Origin: Lachnospiraceae bacterium
Lineage (GTDB): Bacteria > Bacillota > Clostridia > Lachnospirales > Lachnospiraceae
DNA: 64,000 nucleotides
NCBI GenBank assembly: GCA_015056815.1
Contig: SVFN01000024.1
Span: forward strand, 1-64,000
Reading direction: 5' to 3'
Positions 53,018 to 63,800 of the stretch are shown piece after piece; positions within the stretch are counted from its first letter, which is position 1, and each line of letters starts with the position of its first letter. Both the position numbers and the translations under genes were made by a program. The notes under the pieces were generated by a model. It had not been told where the DNA came from. It saw only the letters and a list, made by a program, of their open reading frames with translations, and did not search any database.

Positions 53018-53980
53018 ATGATAAAAATAGTTGTTCTAAGCAGTGAATTGTTGGAAATACACAAAAAAAGGATCCGGGAGACGGCGGATCAGATCCGGGC
53101 AAGGGTTTGCTTTGCGGAATCGGAGGATCAGATCCCGGTGGAATTTGAAGATGCACAGATCCTGTATGGATATGGGGGACAGTTCCCTTCAAAGAACCGG
53201 AACCTGAAATGGATCTGTTCTCCGGCCGCAGGGGTAGAAAGACTTTTGCAGCCCGGAGTATTCGCAAATGAAGATTGCATGATCACCAATTCGGCAGGAG
53301 CGTTTGGCGTAAGCATCGCGGAGCACATCATCATGGTGAGTCTGATGCTGCTAAGACAGATGACGGTCATATATCCGAAGTCTGTTTCCGGTGAGTGGGG
53401 AGACAGGCTCTGGCAGAAATCATTAAAAGACTGCCGGATCACAGTGCTTGGGACCGGTGACATCGGCTGCTGCTTCGCCAGAAGGGTAAAAGCCTTTGAA
53501 CCCGGACAGCTTGTGGGTATCTGCAGAAGCGGGAGCTGTCAGGAGCCGGCTTTTGACCGGATCCGAAAGCCGGATGAACTGGATGGGATACTTCCGGAAA
53601 CAGATCTTTTGGTCATGTGTCTGCCGGACACACCACAAACGAGAGGCATTTTGTCAAAAGAAAGGATCGGACTGCTTGCGCGGGGAGCGTATGTAGTGAA
53701 TGTCGGGAGAGGAAACGCGATTGATGAGGCTGCACTGGCAGACAGTCTGGAGACGGGAAGGCTTGGAGGTGCTGCACTGGATGTTTTTACAAAAGAGCCG
53801 CTTCCGGGAGAGAGCCGTCTGTGGAAGCTTCCCAATCTGATCATCACGCCTCATGTCGCGGGGAATATGACACTTGCGTATACGATGGATAAGAATGTAC
53901 AGATGTTTTGTGAGGATCTGTTAAATTATGCGGCCAATCGGCCACTGAGCTATCTGGTAGATAAAAAGCTGGGTTATTAA
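53018..53980 (+). CDS. D-2-hydroxyacid dehydrogenase
   Basis: A 320-residue NAD(P)-dependent oxidoreductase. The nucleotide-binding loop is LGTGDIGCCFARRV, followed by CLPDTPQT and NVGRGNAIDEAAL; the catalytic Glu and His lie in DVFTKEPLP and ITPHVAGN. Substrate specificity is not evident. It follows sbcC by 28 bp and precedes ybaK by 12 bp, so it may be co-transcribed. Confidence 0.88.
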   Translation: MIKIVVLSSELLEIHKKRIRETADQIRARVCFAESEDQIPVEFEDAQILYGYGGQFPSKNRNLKWICSPAAGVERLLQPGVFANEDCMITNSAGAFGVSIAEHIIMVSLMLLRQMTVIYPKSVSGEWGDRLWQKSLKDCRITVLGTGDIGCCFARRVKAFEPGQLVGICRSGSCQEPAFDRIRKPDELDGILPETDLLVMCLPDTPQTRGILSKERIGLLARGAYVVNVGRGNAIDEAALADSLETGRLGGAALDVFTKEPLPGESRLWKLPNLIITPHVAGNMTLAYTMDKNVQMFCEDLLNYAANRPLSYLVDKKLGY

Positions 53981-53992
53981 GAGGAGTAAGAG

Positions 53993-54466
53993 ATGAAAAA
54001 AGAAGATAAGACCAATGTAATGCGGTTTCTTGACGGAAAGAAGATTGCCTACGAGAGTCATTCGTATGAGCCGGATGCATCGATGAGCGGGGAAGAGATC
54101 GCAGGAATTCTGGGAGAAGATCCCGGGAAGGTGTTTAAAACACTTGTGACACAGGGCAAGAGCGGAGCTTATTATGTGTTTGTGGTTCCTGTGGAGGCAG
54201 AGCTTGATCTGAAAAAGGCGGCAAAGGCTTGCGCAGAGAAGGCCATCAGTATGATCAGACAAAAGGAGCTTCTTCCACTGACAGGATATGTTCATGGCGG
54301 ATGTTCCCCGGTGGGAATGAAAAAACAGTTCCCGACCTTTATCCATGAGACGGCGTGCGGATATGACCGTATTTTTGTCAGTGGCGGTAAGGTCGGATTT
54401 CAGATCGGGCTTGCGCCTGAGGACCTGATCGCAGTGGCAAGGTGCAAGACGGCAGATATTGTGTAG
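53993..54466 (+). CDS. ybaK: Cys-tRNA(Pro)/Cys-tRNA(Cys) deacylase
   Basis: A 157-residue YbaK/EbsC-type editing protein that removes wrongly attached amino acids from tRNA. Family motifs: GKVFKTLVTQGK with the key Lys, FVVPVEAELDLKKAAKA, and YVHGGCSPVGMKKQFPTFI. AGGAGTAAGAG precedes the ATG. Confidence 0.92.
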   Translation: MKKEDKTNVMRFLDGKKIAYESHSYEPDASMSGEEIAGILGEDPGKVFKTLVTQGKSGAYYVFVVPVEAELDLKKAAKACAEKAISMIRQKELLPLTGYVHGGCSPVGMKKQFPTFIHETACGYDRIFVSGGKVGFQIGLAPEDLIAVARCKTADIV

Positions 54467-54615
54467 ATGCTTATTTTAAGAAAAGCTGTTTTTCGAAAAA
54501 ATTGACATCCTTGTTTTTTGGTGGGCTGCTGTTATAATGAAAAGACGGGAATCGACCGATATATTATTGATGCGGGGGAAGCAGTAACAGAAGAAAGTGA
54601 GAGTGAAGGGAACCG

Positions 54616-56007
54616 ATGGATAACAATAGTCAGTCAGAGGAAAAAGAGCCGAAAAGCTGGATAGGGAAGAAATGGAAAAGCGGTATCTCGCTTCGTAAAC
54701 TTCATGTATGGCTGATCGTGAGCATGATACTCCTGTCGGGGATAGTATTATATTCCACTTATCGGATGACGATCACTTTTATACGTCTGGCAGATGAGGT
54801 GGAAGTGCATATGGAGATGGAGAATGCAGCACATGAGCTGATGGATGCATCCGATTATCTGACGGAGAATGTGCAGAGGTTTACAATAAACGGAGATCTT
54901 CGTTTTTTGGACAACTATTTCACCGAAGCGTTTGAATCGAAAAGGCGGGAGGATGCCATCGACAAGATGGATACGGATCCTGCTATGAAGGATGCCCTGC
55001 AAGAGCTGAATGAGGCCATGGAATACTCTGTGGAGTTGATGGGACAGGAATATTATGCCATGCGTCTTGTGATTGAAGCAAAGGGATATACAGATTATCC
55101 AAAAGAGCTAAACGATATTTCGCTGAGTGCAAAGGACAAAGCGCTTTCGGATCAGGAAAAGATGGAACGTGCGACAGAGATCGTATTGAATGATGAATAT
55201 TATGAGCAAAAAGATCATATCAGACAGAATATGCAGGAAAGCATTGAGAAGATCGATAAGCTGGTGAGGGGCACGAAGAAGGCAGAGCTTGACTCGCTTC
55301 GTAAGGATTTGGGACTTGTTCACTGTGCCGTTTTGATACAGATTCTGTCGATTCTTTTTATCATCTGTCTGACCTCCCATTTGGGGATCCATCCGATCAT
55401 CAGGGCAGTGGACAGGATCCGCGAAGACAGCCCTATTCCGGTAGCGGGTTCCAGGGAATTCCGCTATCTGGCACAGGCCTATAATAAAATGTATACCAGA
55501 TACAGAAAGAGTCTGGAAAATCTGAATTTCAAGGTTTCTCATGACAAGCTGACAGGAGCCTACAATCGCGCGGGATATGATCTTTTACTGGCAAATATTG
55601 ATTTTGATACCACTTATATGATGCTGTTTGACGTGGACAATTTCAAGAGTGTCAACGATAATTATGGTCATGAGGTGGGAGACCGGATCCTGATCAAGCT
55701 GGTACAGGTGCTTAAGGGCATCTTTCGTGATGACGACTGCATCTGCAGGATCGGCGGCGATGAGTTTGTGGTATTCATGGTGCATTCGGGCAATGCCAAG
55801 CGCAAGCTGATCGAGTCGAAGTTAAATCAGATCAGTCAGGAAATGGAAAATACAGAGGACGGTCTGCCCCCTGTTTCCATCAGTGTGGGGATCGTGCGCG
55901 GAAAAGATGTGGAGGATCCTGCCAGAATGTTTGAAAAGACCGATGCCGCGATGTACGAGGCTAAAAAGCAGGGAAAGAATACTTATATTTTTTATACAAA
56001 GGAGTAA
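54616..56007 (+). CDS. Diguanylate cyclase with two membrane helices
   Basis: A 463-residue protein. Transmembrane helices lie at about 33-52 and 240-260, enclosing a helical extracytoplasmic sensor, then a HAMP-like linker (HPIIRAVDRIRED) and a GGDEF domain with DKLTGAYNRAGYDLL and the intact active site GGDEF (380-384). A TATAAT-type -10 lies near 54535. Second cyclic di-GMP synthase in the window. Confidence 0.9.
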   Translation: MDNNSQSEEKEPKSWIGKKWKSGISLRKLHVWLIVSMILLSGIVLYSTYRMTITFIRLADEVEVHMEMENAAHELMDASDYLTENVQRFTINGDLRFLDNYFTEAFESKRREDAIDKMDTDPAMKDALQELNEAMEYSVELMGQEYYAMRLVIEAKGYTDYPKELNDISLSAKDKALSDQEKMERATEIVLNDEYYEQKDHIRQNMQESIEKIDKLVRGTKKAELDSLRKDLGLVHCAVLIQILSILFIICLTSHLGIHPIIRAVDRIREDSPIPVAGSREFRYLAQAYNKMYTRYRKSLENLNFKVSHDKLTGAYNRAGYDLLLANIDFDTTYMMLFDVDNFKSVNDNYGHEVGDRILIKLVQVLKGIFRDDDCICRIGGDEFVVFMVHSGNAKRKLIESKLNQISQEMENTEDGLPPVSISVGIVRGKDVEDPARMFEKTDAAMYEAKKQGKNTYIFYTKE

Positions 56008-56061
56008 GAGAACTATTAAGATCGGGCAGTCCGTCATAACCGGGCTGCCTTTTCATATATT

Positions 56062-56090
56062 ATGATATCAGGTTTTGACCTCGACATCAT
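56062..56090. repeat. Palindromic element P5 (short form)
   Basis: ATGATATCAGG and the inverted end CGACATCAT around AGGT/ACCT, 29 bp in all. It is like P3 with its core removed. It lies between the diguanylate cyclase and the spoIID-like gene. Confidence 0.7.
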
Positions 56091-56122
56091 ATTATAACAA
56101 TGTAAGTGGAAACAGGGATTCT

Positions 56123-57076
56123 ATGCACAGAATGAAACATAAGATCTTATTGCTGCTTTTTCTCCTATGGCTGCCGTATTTCGCCGTTCTTTTCTATAAA
56201 GAAGGAATACGGGAAAAGAATATGGCAGTGGAGACGGCATTTATGAAGAGTGAAAGGGACGTGGAAAAAGAGTTGGAAAACAGTCTTTATCATGTCATCA
56301 TGGAGGACAGCAGGGGACGCTGTGAACTGGGACTGGAGGAGTATCTGACCGGGATACTGCCTTCCACCATCGATATGTCGTATGAGCCGGAGGTTCTGAA
56401 GGCTCAGGCGATCCTGCTTCGGAGTCTGTTTTTGCATGAGATGGATAAAGCGGGGGTGGTGATGCTTAGGGCAGAGGATTTTCCCTATACCTACATACCG
56501 GAAAACGACAGACAGCAGCTGGAAGCAAACCCGGGAGATGCAGTCTGCCAAAAGGCGCTGGAAGCGGTAAGACAGACCGAAGGGATCGTGATGTGCGAAG
56601 ACGGAAGGATCATCCCGGGGACATTTTGCGCCATCAGCGCAGGGGGAACAAGATGTGATGCAAGCTTCCGCCATCCATGGCTCAAAAGCGCAGACTGTCC
56701 GGAAAGTATGGAAGCGGAGGATTATCTGCATGTCTATCATTTCCCATCCGATACCTGGAGAGAGGTGAAAGTGCTGGAAACGGATCAGAGGGGGTATGCT
56801 GTAACAGTGGAAGCAGATGGAGAAAAAATGAGCGGGGAAGCTTTCCGACAGCAGAATGGCCTGGCGAGTGCATGGATACGCATTAACCGGGGGGAAGATT
56901 ATCTGATCGAGACACATGGGAACGGCCATGGAATGGGAATGGATCAGTATTATGCCAACTGCCTGATCCGGGAAGGAAAAAAAGAGGACTATCGTGAACT
57001 GCTTGCTTATTTTTTCAAAGACCCTGCATTTGAGAAGATCACCATGTATGACTGCAGCGCAAATGAGAATTTTTAA
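56123..57076 (+). CDS. SpoIID-like protein with substituted catalytic residue
   Basis: A 317-residue protein with an N-terminal membrane helix (about 6-24). The SpoIID/amidase-enhancer domain has YLTGILPSTIDMSYEPEVLK and AQAILLRSL, then CAISAGGTRCDASFRHPWLK and HGNGHGMGMDQYYAN. SpoIID is a lytic transglycosylase for engulfment. By eye the essential Glu of the AxEMP motif is Thr here. ATG 56123 is preferred over the 56075 start, which lies inside element P5. The adjacent spoIIQ-like gene supports a sporulation role. Confidence 0.75.
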   Translation: MHRMKHKILLLLFLLWLPYFAVLFYKEGIREKNMAVETAFMKSERDVEKELENSLYHVIMEDSRGRCELGLEEYLTGILPSTIDMSYEPEVLKAQAILLRSLFLHEMDKAGVVMLRAEDFPYTYIPENDRQQLEANPGDAVCQKALEAVRQTEGIVMCEDGRIIPGTFCAISAGGTRCDASFRHPWLKSADCPESMEAEDYLHVYHFPSDTWREVKVLETDQRGYAVTVEADGEKMSGEAFRQQNGLASAWIRINRGEDYLIETHGNGHGMGMDQYYANCLIREGKKEDYRELLAYFFKDPAFEKITMYDCSANENF

Positions 57077-57181
57077 CAGCCACCGTGAATAAAAAATAAA
57101 ATCTGCTCCATACTACTGATAGAAAGAGTGTATCGGCAACAGGGATGCGCAGCTCTTATATAAACGGAAGGAGTAATTTCT

Positions 57182-58117
57182 ATGAGTAAAAGAAGTTTCA
57201 GCAGATTAAAAAGAGAGAAACTGGTCATATATCTGACCTCCGGGCTTGTGGCAGGAGCCTGCGGGCTGACTGCATTTCTGATGAATCGCGATCAGAACGT
57301 GACAGAGGATGGTTATGTGATCGATCTTGCGGATCTGGATCGTTATCACGGAGAGACAGAACCGACAGCGGAGACAAAAAAAGAAGCCGGAGCAGTTAAC
57401 AGTGACAGTGTGGTAAATAAGATCGCATCACTGCCGGCAGAGCAGGAAACAGTAAAAGAACTTGGGACGGATCCGGAGATTGCAGAGAAAAACCGGATAA
57501 ATATGCCAAAGCCGCAAAAGACGGACGAAAGAGATCCGGGACATATGGAAGCGTCGGAAAGTCCGGGCGTGAAAAAGGCGGAACCGACTGTGACCGCAGA
57601 CAGCGACAGTGTCACGAACGATCCGGCAGAGGAGATGGTTTCTGCTGCCTGCCAGCCGCAGGAAAACGAGACTTTTGTGATGAATGAGCAGGAGACATTA
57701 CAGTTTGACGCGTCGCAAAAAATGATGTGGCCGCTTAATGGAGACGTTCTGATCGCTTACAGTATGGATCATACTGTCTATTTCCCGACACTGGATCAGT
57801 ATAAGTACAATCCTGCCGTTTATATCGGAGGCAAAAGCGGGGAAAACGTCAGTGCCGCGGCAAAGGGTATAGTCAGGATTGTCAGTACTGATGAGGAGAT
57901 CGGACAGTTTGTGACAATGGAGCTGGGAGACGGTTATGAGGCTACCTACGGACAACTTCAGGATATCACTGTAAAAGAGGGAGACAGCGTGGCAAAAGGT
58001 CAGGTTATCGCAGGACTGGCTGCCCCGACCAAATATCACAGCCTGGAAGGCCCTGACCTGTATTTTGCCCTGACAAAGGATGGACAAAGTATCGATCCTG
58101 CGGATTATCTGGAATAA
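57182..58117 (+). CDS. SpoIIQ-like protein, degenerate M23 (LytM) domain
   Basis: A 311-residue protein with one N-terminal membrane helix (about 16-34), a Pro/Glu-rich linker, and a C-terminal LytM domain from about 185. The zinc-binding residues are replaced: the usual HxxxD region reads NPAVYIGG, RYAHL reads TYGQL, and GPHLHFE reads GPDLYFA. It therefore cannot act as an M23 endopeptidase. SpoIIQ uses this fold as a partner for SpoIIIAH in the forespore channel. AAGGAG precedes the ATG. Confidence 0.75.
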   Translation: MSKRSFSRLKREKLVIYLTSGLVAGACGLTAFLMNRDQNVTEDGYVIDLADLDRYHGETEPTAETKKEAGAVNSDSVVNKIASLPAEQETVKELGTDPEIAEKNRINMPKPQKTDERDPGHMEASESPGVKKAEPTVTADSDSVTNDPAEEMVSAACQPQENETFVMNEQETLQFDASQKMMWPLNGDVLIAYSMDHTVYFPTLDQYKYNPAVYIGGKSGENVSAAAKGIVRIVSTDEEIGQFVTMELGDGYEATYGQLQDITVKEGDSVAKGQVIAGLAAPTKYHSLEGPDLYFALTKDGQSIDPADYLE

Positions 58118-58264
58118 CATCCAAAAAAGCGGCTTCCCTCCGGGGGCGCAAGGCGGCCGGGAAACGCATGCCGCGCGCCGGCCTGTCAGATGTGTCCGGA
58201 ATCCTACACCAAAACGGCTTCTTACCGGGGGAAGCTGACGGATGAGGGGGAATCCGCAAAATCC

Positions 58265-58299
58265 GTTACTTTCACAGGCAAAACGGCTGTGAAAGTAAC
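58265..58299. other. 13-bp perfect inverted repeat in the gap before ddl
   Basis: GTTACTTTCACAG and CTGTGAAAGTAAC around a 9-base loop, followed by a second short inverted repeat (CCGCAAAAGCACTTGCGG). No T-run. It may be a transcript-stabilising or attenuating hairpin. The gap 58118-58373 has no gene. Confidence 0.5.
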
Positions 58300-58373
58300 A
58301 CTTATTCCGCAAAAGCACTTGCGGTCGTGAGAGAAAAAGATTATGATTGTGAGTATATGAGGAGGAGACAAAC

Positions 58374-59402
58374 ATGAAGATTGTAGTACTTGCAGGCGGA
58401 ACCAGTACGGAGAGAACCGTTTCTTTGATTTCCGGCAAAAAAATATTTGAAGCATTGAAACAGAACGGACATCAGGTTGTCCTTTTAGATGTTTACCTCG
58501 GCTATGACGGGGATGATTATGAACAGGTCTTTGAATCAGACAGAGACTGGACCGGGGGGATCGAGCAGATCGGCGAGAAGGCTCCGGATCTGGAAGCGGT
58601 AAAAAAACTTCGTAAGGATGACGCAAGAGTATTCTTCGGACCGCATGTTTTAGAGATCTGCTCCATGGCGGATATTGTGTTTATGGGACTTCACGGAGCA
58701 AACGGCGAAGATGGAAGAGTACAGGCGGTATTTGACCTTTTCGGGATCAAATATACAGGCTCCAATTACCGTGGAGCAGCTATTTCCATGGATAAGGGCG
58801 TTTCCAAAGGACTTTTCGGCAAGCACGGGATCCCCACACCGCAGGGATTTATCTTACATAAAGGGCAGGAGATTACCGGGAAGATCGAGTATCCGGCAGT
58901 AGTCAAGACCTGTTGCGGCGGTTCCAGTGTCGGCGTTTATATCGTGGAAAATGAAGAGGCTCTGGGGGAAGCACTGATACAGGCCTTTACCTATGAAGAC
59001 GAAGTCGTGATCGAGCAGTATATTAAAGGACGTGAATTTTCCGTTGGCGTGATCGACGGAAAAGCGCTTCCTGTCATTGAGATCGCGCCGATCCAGGGAT
59101 TTTATGATTATAAGAACAAATATCAGGCAGGCTCCACGGTCGAGACCTGTCCGGCAGACATTCCACAGGAATTGAGCACACAAATGCAAAAGTACGCAGA
59201 AGCAGCGTTTGAGGCACTGCATTTGTCGTCTTATGCCCGCATGGATTTCATGATGAGAGAAAATGGCGAGATGTTCTGCCTGGAGGCAAATACTCTGCCC
59301 GGCATGACGCCAACCTCCCTTTTGCCGCAAGAGGCAGCAGCGATCGGAATGGATTTCAACCGGTTATGTGAAAAACTGATCGAAGTCTCCTTAAAGTCAT
59401 AA
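58374..59402 (+). CDS. ddl: D-alanine--D-alanine ligase
   Basis: A 342-residue ATP-grasp enzyme that makes the D-Ala-D-Ala dipeptide of peptidoglycan. Motifs: VLAGGTSTERTVSLISG, FMGLHGANGEDGRVQAVFDL, YTGSNYRGAAISMDKG, and LEANTLPGMTPTSLLPQEA. GAGGAGGAG precedes the ATG. It is 18 bp from murF, whose product uses the dipeptide. Confidence 0.95.
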   Translation: MKIVVLAGGTSTERTVSLISGKKIFEALKQNGHQVVLLDVYLGYDGDDYEQVFESDRDWTGGIEQIGEKAPDLEAVKKLRKDDARVFFGPHVLEICSMADIVFMGLHGANGEDGRVQAVFDLFGIKYTGSNYRGAAISMDKGVSKGLFGKHGIPTPQGFILHKGQEITGKIEYPAVVKTCCGGSSVGVYIVENEEALGEALIQAFTYEDEVVIEQYIKGREFSVGVIDGKALPVIEIAPIQGFYDYKNKYQAGSTVETCPADIPQELSTQMQKYAEAAFEALHLSSYARMDFMMRENGEMFCLEANTLPGMTPTSLLPQEAAAIGMDFNRLCEKLIEVSLKS

Positions 59403-59420
59403 GACAGACGAGGTATATTC

Positions 59421-60860
59421 ATGAAAAATATGACAGTAAAAAACATCACAGAAGTCTGTGGCGGTATTTATTACGGAAGCGATGACCTGCTTTCAAAAGA
59501 AGTGGAAGGAATCGCACTTGACTCCCGCAAGATTGAAAAAGACTGGCTTTTTGTCGCTACGATAGGGCAGAAGGTGGATGGACATTCTTACATAGCACAG
59601 GCAGCCGGAAAAGGCGCTTTCTGTGCCCTGGGCGAAAAGGCACCTGAAACCATAGGGCTTATCGATAAAGAGATCGCCTATATTCAGGTAAAGGACAGCT
59701 TTCAGGCGTTGAAGGATCTGGCAGCCTTTTATTTAAAACAGCTTTCCGTCAAAGTGGTCGGGATCACAGGGAGTGTCGGAAAGACCAGCACGAAGGAAAT
59801 GATCGCCGGTGTTTTGGCGGAGAAATATCATGTCCTGAAAACAGAAGGCAACTTTAATAATGAAGTCGGACTTCCGTTGACGGTATTTCGCTTAAGGCAG
59901 GAGCATGAGGTGGCGGTTCTGGAAATGGGGATCAGCGATTTCGGGGAAATGCACAGACTTGCTGCAATTGCCAGACCGGATATCGCCGTCATTACCAATA
60001 TCGGACAGTGCCATCTGGAGAATCTGGGTGACAGAGACGGTGTATTAAGGGCCAAAACGGAAGTGTTTGATGAAATGAAGCCGGATGGTGAGGTTGTCTT
60101 AAACGGGGATGACGATAAATTGTCTGCGGTCAAAGAAGTACACGGAAGGTCTCCGTATTTTTTCCATAAGGTGGACTGTGAAGCATGGACAGTGGAGCAA
60201 CAGGGAGCAGCCGCAAAAGATCATGTGGTTTACGGCGATTGCATCGTCAGTCACGGACTTTACGGCTCACAATGCCGGATCCATGTAAATCGTGCCGGGA
60301 AAGCAGAATCATTTGCAGCCGATATCAAAGTGCCGGGGGTTCATCAGGTCAATAATGCTCTGGCGGCGACGGCAGTGGGGCTGCTGTTTGGACTTACGAA
60401 CGAACAGATCCGGGCAGGCATTGCGAAGGTTAAGCCGCTTGCCGGCCGTACCAATCTGATGGAGACACCGGAGTATACATTAGTAGATGACTGTTATAAT
60501 GCGAATCCGGTTTCCATGAAAGCAGCCCTGGATCTTTTATGTATGGCAAATGGCCGTAAGGTGGCAGTCTTAGGGGATATGTTCGAGCTTGGCACGGATT
60601 CTGATGCATTGCATGCCGGCGTCGGCACTTATGCGGCAGGTCTTTTGGTGGATGTCCTTTGTATGATCGGGCCCAACAGCAGACATATGTATGATGCAGC
60701 CATTGCAGCGGATCAGGGTCTGCAGAAACGATATTATTTTGAAGATAAACAGGCATTTCTTGCAAAGAAAAGCGAGATTCTTCAAAAAGGGGATACGATA
60801 CTCTTAAAAGCTTCTCACGGAATGGAGTTTGGAGAGTTGATCGAGGCACTTAAGGAATAG
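59421..60860 (+). CDS. murF: UDP-MurNAc-tripeptide--D-Ala-D-Ala ligase
   Basis: A 479-residue Mur ligase. It has an N-terminal substrate domain (GIALDSRKIEKDWLFVA), the ATP-binding loop VVGITGSVGKTSTKEM, NNEVGLPLTVF, EMGISDFGEM, and a C-terminal domain with YNANPVSMKAAL and AVLGDMFELG. It completes the soluble peptidoglycan precursor with the Ddl product. Coupled to ddl. Confidence 0.95.
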   Translation: MKNMTVKNITEVCGGIYYGSDDLLSKEVEGIALDSRKIEKDWLFVATIGQKVDGHSYIAQAAGKGAFCALGEKAPETIGLIDKEIAYIQVKDSFQALKDLAAFYLKQLSVKVVGITGSVGKTSTKEMIAGVLAEKYHVLKTEGNFNNEVGLPLTVFRLRQEHEVAVLEMGISDFGEMHRLAAIARPDIAVITNIGQCHLENLGDRDGVLRAKTEVFDEMKPDGEVVLNGDDDKLSAVKEVHGRSPYFFHKVDCEAWTVEQQGAAAKDHVVYGDCIVSHGLYGSQCRIHVNRAGKAESFAADIKVPGVHQVNNALAATAVGLLFGLTNEQIRAGIAKVKPLAGRTNLMETPEYTLVDDCYNANPVSMKAALDLLCMANGRKVAVLGDMFELGTDSDALHAGVGTYAAGLLVDVLCMIGPNSRHMYDAAIAADQGLQKRYYFEDKQAFLAKKSEILQKGDTILLKASHGMEFGELIEALKE

Positions 60861-60876
60861 AAGAAGGAGAAAAGGG

Positions 60877-63800
60877 ATGAAAAGAAGGTGGCAAAAGAGG
60901 ATCGGCAGTCTGCTTATGGCAGCCTGCCTGATTTTTGAAACGATTCCGGCGCAGAGCCTTGCGAAGGAGGCGGCACCGGCGGAGATCTCACAGAGTGTCA
61001 GTGATAATGAACTTCATATCACAGCGCAGAGCGAGGATGAGATCACAGTCTGCGAGCCGGAAAGAGCAGAAGAAGAGAACCGGATCAGAAAAGTAAACGG
61101 AAGTGTTCTGGGATTAAGCGCCAAACCGCAGAAGGTGAAGAGAGATTACTCCCAGAGTCTTACCATTGAGGTGACCAATCTTTCGGGAACTCCGAGACAG
61201 TATTATCTGGAGAGTGTGAATGAGAACGAAGACGTTTATATGAACTTCGTGGAGGGTGGCTCTGCGGGAGCGCCTCTTACGATACAGGCGGGAGAGACAC
61301 AGGAGGTAAAGCTGAGCGTGTTTACTCAAAACGCTTTGTATTCTTCTTATGATATCTTGATCAATGCTTATCTGGCGGGTGCGAACGGAAACGTGGCACA
61401 GTCGCCGCATGTGCGGATGAGCATGACGTTTGAGTGTGAAAAAGCAGACGGAGAGGTTACGATCCAAAAGGGAGCGGTAAATAAAAATACCCTGGCAACC
61501 GACTATACGATCTGCAACACCGGGAAGAAAAAGATCACGGACGTAACGCTGGGATTAAAAGGAGAAATCGCAGAATATGCGAGGATCAGTCCCAATGTGG
61601 TCAATTATGAAATGCCGGCGGGAGCGTCTGTCACCGTACAGCTGATACCGGACCTTACGAAGATCAAGGCAGACCAAAAAGAGAAAACAGAGGGGTATCT
61701 TGTTGTTTCCGGCGGCGCCAATGCAAGAGCTTCAGCGGTCATTGATGTAACGGGAATGGAGATCACATCCACTTCTTTGGGAGAACTGGGACAGATACAG
61801 GATAATAATCCTTTTGCCAATATGGAATTTCTGGATGATGAGCTGTCCATTACTTCCAATGCCGGCGATCAGGCACAGAGTATGACCGAGCTGACCAAAA
61901 AGTATTATGATGAGAACGATCCTTCCAAAAACGGCGTCGATACCAAAGAAGAACTGGCGGATGTCATGGGAGCTCTGATCGGGCAGGATGGCATGATCGA
62001 TTTCCAGGTCGATGATGTGGTAGAGTTTGGCAATCATGAGAGAATGAAAGTCAGCGTATCGGTAAGTGCAAAGCTTGAAGATGAGCGTAAAGACCCGTTT
62101 GCACCGCAATGGGCGGGAGAGACCGGTGAGGATGGAAGCACCTGTACCACGAGGATCGATGAGCAGGGGAATGTCATTACGACCACGACCTATACCATGT
62201 CCTGGAAAGATTATGTGGCGAATCTGGAAAAGCTTAATGGTGTCGCCTCTAATCTGAAGATCGACGGGGCGGATAATCTTCTGGCAGAGGGTCTGGGAAT
62301 CGACCTCGAGAAAAATGAAGGCAGACGTGTGACGGTCACAGTTGTGGATAAACTGGAATCCGCCGCGCTTCAGTTTCCGGCAGAATTTGCCGATAATGCT
62401 TACCGCTATGTGGATTACAGCAAGATCACGGTAGGGGAATTTGCGGACAAATACAATCGCTACAATTCCTTTGCACAGTCCACGGCCGGTTATATGAAAT
62501 ATGCCAATGCCCTGGAGATGGGGACGAATATCGTAAGTACCGGAGTCGATATTTATAAAGTCGGCAAAGTGTGGAATAATCCGAATCCCAATATCACCAC
62601 TCAGGACAGGTGGAAATATACCGGACTGCAGACTGTAAAGAATGTGAACCGTTATCTGGGAGATAAATGTCTGTCGCAGGCCGGCGCGTGGATCGGTACG
62701 GCAGTGGCAGACGGCGTCGGTGCGGTAGTCGGTTATTTTGCGGGGTTTGTGGTATCGGGACTGATCGATTATGCGCTGGATAAATGCATCCGTGATATGG
62801 AAGACCAGTTTGCATATGAGGACGGTATGGCTTTATACTATGATATTTACGGACATCAGTGTACCAATGCAGGCAAGGTGACTTCAGAGTTTTACCTTCC
62901 GGACTATACGGTGGACGGGCAGGATGGAGGCACGGGATATGACCGGACTCCCGATATTTATGAGACCGGCCGTATGTACGACGGTACGGATGGGAATAAC
63001 TATTACGTGGATGATACCCGGGTGGGCTATGATTATTATATCAACGGGAACAAAGAGCCGGTGGCAAGATCCGAAAATAACGGTCTTACCCAGATCACGG
63101 TAGTGGATCTGTCCAAGGGAAAAGATCAGTTGAAGCCCGGTAAGAATGTGATCGTGCGGGATTATGATACGAATCCGGGAACTCATTTTGTGACAGCGGA
63201 TTCCGAGATCACACTGATCTATCCCATGGATACACAGGTAAGCTTTGTCGGCAGACCGGAAGGTATGGAACAGGTGCGCCGACTGCCGGATTTTGCGGTA
63301 TATCGTGAGAATATTTCCGTGGCACAGGATCCTGTGGCAGGCGAAGAAAATACTGTGACTCTTTACGTATACAACAGAGGAAGCCTGGGAGGATGGGCGG
63401 ATGTGATCGTAACCTGTGAGGGAAAAGAACTGCTTCGCGAGGAAAATCTTTACATGGATGCATTTTCGGAGAAAAAGCTCGAGTTTGCATGGACACCGGA
63501 AAAAAGCGGCAACCATACGATCGATGTACAGCTTGTCAACAAAGCTTTATGCACGAAAGAACGCAAGGAAGACAATAACAGAGCTGCCAGAACCTTCATA
63601 ACAAGGACGCGCCAGATTCCGAAGATCGGTGAGATCTCTCCGAAAACGGCCTATCCGGACGTAAGCGGTGTGATCTATTTATCCGCAGTTGTCACAGATA
63701 TATCCGATCTGCTGGAAGAGAAAACGGCTGTTTATGTGGATGGAAACAGACAGTTCAATAGTTCCGTGGTGAGAACAGAAGACGGAAATGCACAGATTTC

